A DNA stretch of 64,000 bases, taken from Candidatus Nanopelagicales bacterium (GTDB lineage: Bacteria; Actinomycetota; Actinomycetes; S36-B12). Below are positions 17,565-24,356 of the stretch, one piece after another. Under the pieces are notes generated by a model. It was given only the letters and a program-made list of their open reading frames with translations. It was not told the DNA's origin and searched no databases. The translations under genes and the position numbers were made by a program. The DNA lies in assembly GCA_018609125.1 (NCBI GenBank), contig JABAYF010000010.1, forward strand, positions 34,967 to 98,966. The letters run 5' to 3'. Numbering within the stretch: position 1 is the first letter of the stretch; each line of letters starts with the position of its first letter.

Positions 17565-20315
17565 ATGCGCATCCGGTGGCTTGAGTTTGTCGGTTTCGGG
17601 CCTTACCGCGACCGTCAGGTGATTGATTTTGATCAACTTGGCGAGTCCGGGCTGTACCTCATCAACGGCCCCACGGGAGCTGGGAAATCCACGATCATTG
17701 ATGCGATTTGCTATGCACTCTATGGCCGGTTGGCCGGCGACGATGCCGATGCCAGCCGAATGCGATCGGACTTTTGTGCCCCAAACGAAAGCACCCAGGT
17801 CGTCGCGATCTTCCAGGTGGCCGCGGGCACTTTTCGAGTAGAACGCTCACCGGAGTACACCCGACCCAAACTCCGGGGTGGGGGTGACACCAAATCCCAT
17901 GCCACCTGCAAGCTTTTTCGCATCGGCGAAAATGGAGTCGAGAAAGAAGTCGCGCATCAAGTGGCGTCAGCCAATAGTGAGTTGCGCGAGATTCTGGGCC
18001 TTACCCGAGACCAGTTTGTCCAAACCGTGGTGCTGCCCCAGGGGCAGTTCGCCACTTTCTTGACGGCAGACACAAAGGATCGAGTGGATCTGCTGAAGAA
18101 AATCTTCGCCACTGATATTTACGAGCGCATCGCGCTGATCTTGAAGGAGCAGCAAAAGCAGGCAGGGGTAGAGCAAGCGGGCATCACTCATGACCTGCAG
18201 CGCAGTGTGAACGCACTGGTGACAGAACTGAGCCAAGACGGCCATGTGGAGGCAGATCTGAATCAGTGGGTGACGGACAGCCTTGATGATCAACTGCTGA
18301 CGGCACTGGCTGGTTATGGCCCTGCGCTGCAGTCGAGCAGTGCCCGGTTGCTCAAGGCTGCTCGTGTCGCGAGTGAGCAGGCCGAAGCTGCCGATGGCAA
18401 TCGAATTTTAGCCCACCGAGAAGCCACCGCTCGCAATGCCAATATTGCGGCCGGGGAGAAGCTCCTCTCCAGCACGGTAGATATGGAAGCTAAGAAGACG
18501 GCCGTCTTGACCCATCGGCAGGTGGCGTCATCGGTAGGTGTGGTGATTGACGACGACCCAGATGTGTCGGTATGGCGTTCCCGGGTGGGCGTAGTGGCGA
18601 CTTCCATAGGGCAACTGCGGGCGTTACTCGACGACGAGCGTGCCCTGGAACACTGGCCAATGGAGCGGGCCCAGGCTGAGAAAGACATGGCCGCACTGGT
18701 CGACGATGTTGACGGGCTACGGGCGCTAAAGCAGCAGCTGCCCACACTCATTGAGCAACGTGAGTTCGACGTTGCTAGCAGACCTACTGCCGGTGAGCAC
18801 ATGTCGTTGCAGCAACGCCTGGACCAACTGAGTGCAGATGAACGGCGGCTTGTGGACTTCGCAGATTTGAGCGCGACTGAAATTGCATTGCGTGCGGAAG
18901 TTTCCCAAGCGACGCGAGCAGCAGAGGTCGCTGCCGCCGCGGCGGATCAGATCAGCCGCATGTTCCGCGAGAGTGCCGCCGGTTCCCTTGCCCAAGACCT
19001 GATCGATGGACAACCATGTGGGGTTTGTGGGTCAAGCGTGCACCCGAACCCAGCGGTGAGTACCGGTGAAGCGATAAGCCTCGACGAAGTTGAACGCCTC
19101 AATCTTGCGTCCAGCACACGTCATCAAGAACTGGGCACGGCGCAAACGCGTCTACAAAACACAGTCGCAAAAATTGCGGAAATCCAGGTTTCAGCCCTGC
19201 CCCAATTGAATGAACTGACAGCGCAGCGCCGAGACTTGGAAGATAGCCAGGAGGCGTTAGATCGGCGAGAATCAACCGCTGATCAGGCTGATCTTGCCCT
19301 GGTAGACCTGCGTCAAAATAGTGAGGCACTCAGCGCAAGAATTGCCGAGGCAAACACACAGATTGCAAAGGCTCAGACAGCGCTGAGTACACGCGCCGCG
19401 CACATGGAAGTGATACGAGTCAAGGTCGAGGGAGCACTTCATTCATCCGCATCGATCGAAGCTCGAATCCAGGTCACCGGTGAGTTTCATGTGGCGCTAG
19501 AAGCACTGGCTGTGTCGCTAGACGCCCTGAATCTGGCCACGACCGCTGCAGAGTTCTGTGGTGCAGCGCTCAGCGCATTTCCAGCACGCGAGCAGTTTGG
19601 TGATGTGGCTGCCGCCGAAGAGGACTGGGTCAGGCTCAGTGCAGCTAAGGATGAAGCAGCTGAGCAAGCGCGTGCCGCAACGGAACGGTTGCGCCGGTAC
19701 ACCGATGGCCTGGAGAACATCCAGCAATTGCTTGAACAACGAGTGCAACTGGTTGCCGGCAACTCCGAGTTGGCGCACCTGGCTGAAACGTTCAACAGTG
19801 GTCGTGGCACTGATGTTGGCCTGCACATTTATGTACTGCGCGCACTGTTTGAAGAAGTAATGCTGCTGGCAAACGAGCGACTGAAAGACCTACTCAATGG
19901 TCGCTATCAACTTGTTGTCGCCGATGAGTCCGCTGCCGACATGCGCAGTTTGCACGGCTTAGGTGTGGCCGTTAGCGATGCTCTCACGGATAAACCGCGA
20001 CCTGCTGGGAGCCTCAGTGGTGGCGAAACATTTTGTGTTTCACTTGCCTTGGCCCTGGGGCTCTCCGATGCGGTACGCAGGAACGCCGGGGGCATTGAGA
20101 TCCGCTCGCTGTTCGTTGATGAGGGGTTTGGCACGCTCGATAATGATCAACTCGATGAGGTTATGAATATGCTCAATCAACTCAGCGGCGCGGGCCGCCA
20201 GGTCGGGTTGATCAGCCACGTGGAGAGCATGAAGGAAACGATCGGTGAACGTATTGAAGTACATGCGGTGCGCCTTGACCAACCCACTTCTTTAACCGTC
20301 AGCTGGATGACCTAG
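17565..20315 (+). CDS. sbcC: Exonuclease subunit SbcC (Rad50-type SMC ATPase)
   Basis: ATPase of 916 aa. Walker A is NGPTGAGKST near residue 32. Long coiled coils fill the middle and are interrupted near residue 484 by the CGVCG zinc-hook CxxC. The C-terminal half has the ABC signature LSGGETF and Walker B SLFVDEGFGTLD. Together with SbcD it forms the Mre11-Rad50-type complex. The start ATG 17565 lies 1 nt after sbcD. It is complete and without frame damage. Confidence 0.94.
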   Translation: MRIRWLEFVGFGPYRDRQVIDFDQLGESGLYLINGPTGAGKSTIIDAICYALYGRLAGDDADASRMRSDFCAPNESTQVVAIFQVAAGTFRVERSPEYTRPKLRGGGDTKSHATCKLFRIGENGVEKEVAHQVASANSELREILGLTRDQFVQTVVLPQGQFATFLTADTKDRVDLLKKIFATDIYERIALILKEQQKQAGVEQAGITHDLQRSVNALVTELSQDGHVEADLNQWVTDSLDDQLLTALAGYGPALQSSSARLLKAARVASEQAEAADGNRILAHREATARNANIAAGEKLLSSTVDMEAKKTAVLTHRQVASSVGVVIDDDPDVSVWRSRVGVVATSIGQLRALLDDERALEHWPMERAQAEKDMAALVDDVDGLRALKQQLPTLIEQREFDVASRPTAGEHMSLQQRLDQLSADERRLVDFADLSATEIALRAEVSQATRAAEVAAAAADQISRMFRESAAGSLAQDLIDGQPCGVCGSSVHPNPAVSTGEAISLDEVERLNLASSTRHQELGTAQTRLQNTVAKIAEIQVSALPQLNELTAQRRDLEDSQEALDRRESTADQADLALVDLRQNSEALSARIAEANTQIAKAQTALSTRAAHMEVIRVKVEGALHSSASIEARIQVTGEFHVALEALAVSLDALNLATTAAEFCGAALSAFPAREQFGDVAAAEEDWVRLSAAKDEAAEQARAATERLRRYTDGLENIQQLLEQRVQLVAGNSELAHLAETFNSGRGTDVGLHIYVLRALFEEVMLLANERLKDLLNGRYQLVVADESAADMRSLHGLGVAVSDALTDKPRPAGSLSGGETFCVSLALALGLSDAVRRNAGGIEIRSLFVDEGFGTLDNDQLDEVMNMLNQLSGAGRQVGLISHVESMKETIGERIEVHAVRLDQPTSLTVSWMT

Positions 20316-20413
20316 GCGGGCTGGGTGCCGCTGATACAACAACGACCAACGGTGCAGGCTGTAGCCTCTGTCTGCGTTGAGACACTGGTGGCGCGGGGGC
20401 TGGAGGAAGGACG

Positions 20414-20800
20414 ATGCTGTTGAAGAACAGGTGGCTAACCGGGTCTGCGTTGGCGGCCGGGGTTGTCTTGCTTTCGGCCTGCTCCGCTGGGCAGGCGGTG
20501 GTAGACCAGGCCCAGTCAGCCTTGGGCGTCACTGAAGGCGTACAGCAGGCCTGCGCCACGGCGCAGCCGGCCTGGGCCCCTGACGTAGATGCACCCGCCG
20601 CCCTGGCCGCCCTTACCGCGGCCAGCCGGCAGATCACCGATCTACTTGATGATGGTCAGACCGGGCCGGTTCTCGTGGCAGTCGACCAGGCCATCAATTC
20701 AGCGAGTGATGTCATCACCCGCGACCCATCCCAGGTCACCCTGCGTGCGGCAGTTTCTGCCGTTCAAGCCGCTTGCGCGGTTGTGCCGAGCGCAGACTGA
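20414..20800 (+). CDS. Small secreted lipoprotein, function unknown
   Basis: Protein of 128 aa with a lipoprotein signal: positive N-terminus, hydrophobic stretch, then the lipobox LLSAC (Cys at about residue 23). The mature part is Ala-rich, helical and has two Cys residues likely to be oxidised outside the membrane. I recognise no family. GGAGGAAGG just before ATG 20414 is a strong ribosome site. The SbtA reading frame starts 11 nt after the stop, so the two are probably co-transcribed. Confidence 0.7.
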   Translation: MLLKNRWLTGSALAAGVVLLSACSAGQAVVDQAQSALGVTEGVQQACATAQPAWAPDVDAPAALAALTAASRQITDLLDDGQTGPVLVAVDQAINSASDVITRDPSQVTLRAAVSAVQAACAVVPSAD

Positions 20801-20811
20801 GGCCGATAGAC

Positions 20812-21333
20812 ATGACCCTCGACCTGATCGCAACTAATGTCTTCTCAGTTCCGGTGCTTGCCTTTGCCCTCGGTCTATCGGCCGCGGCGATCAAAGCAGA
20901 CTTGCGGCTACCCGACGCTGCCTACCAAGCGATTTCGATCTACCTACTTTTGGCGATCGGGCTCAAGGGTGGTGTGGCTCTGCGCGAAGCCGATCTAGCC
21001 GAGGTTGCAGCGCCGGTGGCGGTGGCGATCATTCTCGGTGTCACCATCCCGATTCTGGCCTTTTTGGGCTTGCGGTTCCTCACCAAACTGGGCCCTGTCG
21101 ATCGCGGCGCACTGGCGGCCCACTACGGCTCCACATCTTTGGTCACCTTCACTGCCGCCCTGGTGTTTCTAGAATCGCTGAACGTGTCCTATGAGGGATA
21201 CGTGGCCACGCTGTTGGCTATTTTGGAGATCCCAGGCATCCTGGTGGGCTTGCTGCTCGCCGGATCGATGAGCAAGAATCCCGCCGGGGCCGATGCGCCG
21301 TCTCGGCGCCGCTGGGCCGAATCGCTGCGCTAG
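20812..21333 (+). CDS. sbtA: SbtA-like bicarbonate transporter, N-terminal half (ends at in-frame amber codon)
   Basis: First half (173 aa) of an SbtA-type sodium-dependent bicarbonate transporter (DUF897 family), covering the first five-helix repeat: TM segments with IYLLLAIGLKGGVAL and a HYGSTSLVTF motif, then a charged cytoplasmic loop. It ends at TAG (21331-21333). The downstream reading frame continues in phase with the second half, and together they span 331 codons, about the length of compact SbtA proteins. The TAG stands where relatives appear to have a sense codon before VLTGRSVLLL, as from a single GAG-to-TAG change. See 21334 for the rest and 21836 for SbtB. Confidence 0.8.
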   Translation: MTLDLIATNVFSVPVLAFALGLSAAAIKADLRLPDAAYQAISIYLLLAIGLKGGVALREADLAEVAAPVAVAIILGVTIPILAFLGLRFLTKLGPVDRGALAAHYGSTSLVTFTAALVFLESLNVSYEGYVATLLAILEIPGILVGLLLAGSMSKNPAGADAPSRRRWAESLR

Positions 21334-21807
21334 GTGCTCACTGGCCGATCGGTGCTCCTGCTGGCCGGGGGTTTGGTGATGGGAGTGTTGACCGGTCCGG
21401 AAGGGTTCGTGCGTGTTGAGCCTTTCTTCGGCGGTCTCTTTATCGGTGTTCTGGCCCTGTTCCTGCTCGAAATGGGCATGTTGGCCGGGCGGCGCCTCGG
21501 CGATTTACGTCAGGCAGGCTTTGGGCTGGTTGTTTTCGCCATCGTCTTTCCCATTGTCGCGGGCGTCTTAGGGATCGGTGGTGGGTCGCTCGCTGGAATG
21601 TCGACCGGCGGCGCGATGGTGCTCGGTGTTCTCTGCGCCAGTGCTTCCTACATTGCTGCACCGGCCGCGGTTCGCCTCGCGTTGCCAACTGCCAATCCTG
21701 GTATCACCCTCACCGCCAGCCTCGGTATGACTTTTCCATTCAATCTCGTCATCGGCATCCCGCTGTACTGGGGTATCGCGCAATGGCTGGCACCGATACT
21801 GGGCTAG
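21334..21807 (+). CDS. sbtA: SbtA-like bicarbonate transporter, C-terminal half
   Basis: Second half (157 aa) of the SbtA-type transporter in the same frame as the first half, beginning with GTG immediately after the amber codon. It contains the second five-helix repeat: TGRSVLLLAGGLVMGVLTG, ALFLLEMGMLAGRR, a GGGSLAGMSTGGAMVLGVL segment and ASASYIAAPAAVRLALP. The split falls in the loop between the two inverted repeats, so two separately made halves could still assemble; TAGGTG would allow reinitiation. Alternatives are amber read-through, a recent nonsense mutation or a sequence error. No frameshift is present on either side. Confidence 0.75.
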   Translation: MLTGRSVLLLAGGLVMGVLTGPEGFVRVEPFFGGLFIGVLALFLLEMGMLAGRRLGDLRQAGFGLVVFAIVFPIVAGVLGIGGGSLAGMSTGGAMVLGVLCASASYIAAPAAVRLALPTANPGITLTASLGMTFPFNLVIGIPLYWGIAQWLAPILG

Positions 21808-21835
21808 CACCAACCCAACATGCTAAGGACCTGTA

Positions 21836-22141
21836 ATGAGTGAGCTAAGTGAGGTGACCTGCGTGGTCATCGTTGCCGAGGCGATCGTTGAACCTCGACT
21901 GCTCGATGATTTAGTCGCCTGCGGGGTGCGCGGGTGGACGCTGACCCCGGCACAGGGCCAGGGCCCACGCAACCGCGGAGTTAGCGAGATTGAGGGCGGC
22001 AGTATTCGGCTGGACGTCCTGGCATCCGACGCGGTTGTTGATCGCATCTGGCAGTTGCTCGATTCAGACTATTTTCACGACTACGCGGTGTCTGCGTGGT
22101 CGTATCCGGTTCGAGTGATGCGCACTGATCGCTACCGCTGA
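21836..22141 (+). CDS. SbtB-like PII-family regulator
   Basis: Protein of 101 aa related to PII signalling proteins of the SbtB group, which bind adenine nucleotides and control SbtA. It has the ferredoxin-like beta-alpha-beta pattern with VVIVAEAIVEPRLLDDLVACGVRG, a T-loop-like GQGPRNRG and SIRLDVLAS. The C-terminal CGPxGC redox loop of cyanobacterial SbtB is missing. It lies 28 nt after the sbtA frame behind an AAGGAC site, the usual sbtA-sbtB arrangement. The presence of the regulator argues that the transporter is, or recently was, in use. Confidence 0.75.
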   Translation: MSELSEVTCVVIVAEAIVEPRLLDDLVACGVRGWTLTPAQGQGPRNRGVSEIEGGSIRLDVLASDAVVDRIWQLLDSDYFHDYAVSAWSYPVRVMRTDRYR

Positions 22142-22335
22142 GACTTGGCTGCCCACACCCACCCGGCTAAGCCACCGACGATGAATATTCCGGGCACCAG
22201 GTTCCACGACAACCCCTGCAGTTCACGAATGCCACCGGTTTGTTGATCGAGCCAATTGCTGGTCACTGCGTAGAGCACAGCGCCCAGGGCCAGGCCCACG
22301 ATCGCGCCGAGGCCGATCCGCCACAGGTATGCCAT
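22132..22335 (-). CDS. Small two-helix membrane protein, unknown
   Basis: Protein of 67 aa with two hydrophobic helices (~6-26 and ~44-63) separated by a polar loop containing WLDQQTGGIREL. The C-terminus KSQR is positively charged, so it probably lies in the cytoplasm. GAAGG stands before ATG 22335. It overlaps the sbtB stop tail to tail. It lies 13 bp downstream of mmsA on the same strand and may be its operon partner. I recognise no family. Confidence 0.6.
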   Translation of the reverse strand: MAYLWRIGLGAIVGLALGAVLYAVTSNWLDQQTGGIRELQGLSWNLVPGIFIVGGLAGWVWAAKSQR

Positions 22336-22348
22336 GGTTTACCTTCGC

Positions 22349-23851
22349 CTACGTTTGCGTGGGGAACCCAAGGTTAAGACCACCGTGGCTTGGGTCTAGC
22401 CAGCGGCTGGTCACCACTTTGCCGCGAGTGAAGAAGTTAACCCCTTCAAGGCCATGGGCGTGTGAGTCACCGAACAGGGAGTTCTTCCAGCCACCAAAGG
22501 AGTAGTAGGCCATCGGCACCGGGACGGGCACGTTGATGCCCACCATGCCCACCTCGACTTCATTTTGGAACCGCCGAGCCGCACCACCATCGTTGGTGAA
22601 AATTGCGGTGCCATTGCCGTAGGGATGATCATTGATCAGTGCCAGACCCTCGTCATAGGAGTTGACCCGGACGATGGACAGTACGGGTCCAAAGATCTCC
22701 TCCTGATAAATCGACATGTCGGTTGTGACATGGTCAAAGAGTGTGGGGCCTAGCCAGAAACCCTCATCGGCGCCGTCGACCTCGATGCCGCGACCATCAA
22801 CGACAAGGGTGGCGCCCTCCTTGGCACCTGCGGCTACGTAGGAGGCGACCTTGTCTCGATGCACACGTGTTACGAGCGGACCCATATCGCAACCGCGTCG
22901 ACCATCGCCCGTGCGAAGGCGAGACATCCGCTCGGCAATCCCAGCCACGAGTTGATCGGCCACCGGCTCTACGGCTACCACAACGGAAATGGCCATGCAC
23001 CGTTCACCTGCCGAACCGAAGCCGGCATTGACTGCCTGGTCTGCGGCAAGGTTGAGGTCTGCATCAGGCAGCACGAGCATGTGGTTCTTGGCGCCACCGA
23101 GTGCCTGCACGCGCTTGCCGTGTGCGGTTCCTGTTTCGTACACGTAGCGAGCAATCGGGGTAGACCCGACGAAGGAGATGCTCTTGACGTCAGGGTGCGT
23201 GAGCAGGCCATCCACCGCGACTTTGTCGCCGTGCAGCACGGTAAATACACCTTCGGGTAGCCCCGCCTTCGCCCAGAGTTGGGCGATGAAATTCGCCGCA
23301 CTGGGGTCTTTTTCGCTGGGCTTAATTACCACGGAGTTACCGGCTGCAATGGCGATGGGGAAGAACCACATCGGCACCATTGCGGGGAAATTGAACGGTG
23401 AAATGACGCCGACGACCCCGAGCGGTTGGCGGATGGAATACACATCGACTCCGGTGGAAACTCCCTCGGAGAAGCCACCTTTGAGTAGCTGGGGAATCCC
23501 GCAGGCAAACTCCACGACTTCAAGGCCACGCGTCACTTCCCCGAGTGAGTCGGCGAGTACCTTGCCGTGTTCGGCGGTGACGAGTGCGGCGAGTTCTTCA
23601 CGATGAGCGTTGAGTAACTCGCGAAAGGCGAACAGGACCTGGGTGCGTTTTGTGAGTGATGATTCGCGCCAGGACAGATAGGCCTTTTTGGCTCCGGCAA
23701 CGGCGGCATCGACAACCTCGGCGTCGGCGAAGGCCACATTGGCCGTGATCGCACCGGTGGCCGGGTCGTACACCTCACCAACCCGCGCGGGTGCACCGCT
23801 CCATTCTGTGCCGTTGATCCAGTGAGAAATAGTGGGTAGCAAAGAGGTCAT
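22349..23851 (-). CDS. mmsA: Methylmalonate-semialdehyde dehydrogenase (CoA-acylating)
   Basis: Aldehyde dehydrogenase of 500 aa closest to MmsA/IolA, which converts methylmalonate or malonate semialdehyde to propionyl- or acetyl-CoA in valine, thymine or inositol breakdown. The catalytic Cys is in GSAGERCMAIS, the NAD-site Asn in ISPFNFPAMVP, and the MmsA-typical FFPIAIAAGNS follows. The end has YYSFGGWKNSLFGD. ATG 23851 is chosen because a TACGAT box lies 6 nt upstream; an ATG ten codons earlier is less likely. No other valine or inositol genes are nearby. Confidence 0.9.
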   Translation of the reverse strand: MTSLLPTISHWINGTEWSGAPARVGEVYDPATGAITANVAFADAEVVDAAVAGAKKAYLSWRESSLTKRTQVLFAFRELLNAHREELAALVTAEHGKVLADSLGEVTRGLEVVEFACGIPQLLKGGFSEGVSTGVDVYSIRQPLGVVGVISPFNFPAMVPMWFFPIAIAAGNSVVIKPSEKDPSAANFIAQLWAKAGLPEGVFTVLHGDKVAVDGLLTHPDVKSISFVGSTPIARYVYETGTAHGKRVQALGGAKNHMLVLPDADLNLAADQAVNAGFGSAGERCMAISVVVAVEPVADQLVAGIAERMSRLRTGDGRRGCDMGPLVTRVHRDKVASYVAAGAKEGATLVVDGRGIEVDGADEGFWLGPTLFDHVTTDMSIYQEEIFGPVLSIVRVNSYDEGLALINDHPYGNGTAIFTNDGGAARRFQNEVEVGMVGINVPVPVPMAYYSFGGWKNSLFGDSHAHGLEGVNFFTRGKVVTSRWLDPSHGGLNLGFPTQT

Positions 23852-23857
23852 GCCTGA

Positions 23858-23863
23858 ATCGTA
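23858..23863 (-). promoter_or_regulatory. -10 box TACGAT of mmsA (leaderless)
   Basis: TACGAT on the minus strand ends 6 nt before ATG 23851, so mmsA has its own promoter although it follows the soe-like genes. Confidence 0.5.
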
Positions 23864-23911
23864 TGTGCCCGGCCATGTCACATTTCAGCGGATCACCAAT
23901 TCGTGTCTGGA

Positions 23912-24334
23912 CTACTCTTCGGCCACACCTTCGCGGGTCAATTCAACCTCGTAACTGGTGTTCGTGTCACCTAGCTCGATGTAGCGCACTGCCATGCGAT
24001 CGGCATCGACCACGCCGGAGAAGAACCCGTCAGTTTCGGTGAGCACAAAGGTGTTACCACCGATGCCTAATTGGCCCACCAGGGCATCTTGCTGGTCACT
24101 TCCCGCAGATTCTTGGTACCCCCAGATGTTTCGCCCGTCCTGGGTTTCGATCACGATGCGCTCGGTCACGGTGGCCGTGGTGCCGTTGGCGAGAGGATAG
24201 GTGAACTCCCCGGTCCACGTACCAACCATGCTGACCGGTTCGGTCGACCCGGACGGGGCACAACCGGCCGCCGTTAGGAGCAGTGCTGCGGCGGCGGTCA
24301 GGACAGTGGCGCGCTTGACGCGGTGCATCATCAT
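23912..24334 (-). CDS. Lipoprotein, unknown, downstream of soeA-like gene
   Basis: Lipoprotein of 140 aa: basic start, hydrophobic stretch and lipobox TAAGC. The mature part begins GSTEPVSMVGTWTGEF and is all-beta in character, with repeated WTGEF and IWGYQES strands like small lipocalin-like or META-type folds. Three successive ATG codons (24334, 24331, 24328) are candidate starts. It starts 22 bp after the soeA-like stop and may be the last gene of that operon. The function is unknown. Confidence 0.7.
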   Translation of the reverse strand: MMMHRVKRATVLTAAAALLLTAAGCAPSGSTEPVSMVGTWTGEFTYPLANGTTATVTERIVIETQDGRNIWGYQESAGSDQQDALVGQLGIGGNTFVLTETDGFFSGVVDADRMAVRYIELGDTNTSYEVELTREGVAEE

Positions 24335-24356
24335 GTATGGCAGTCTGCCACTGTCG

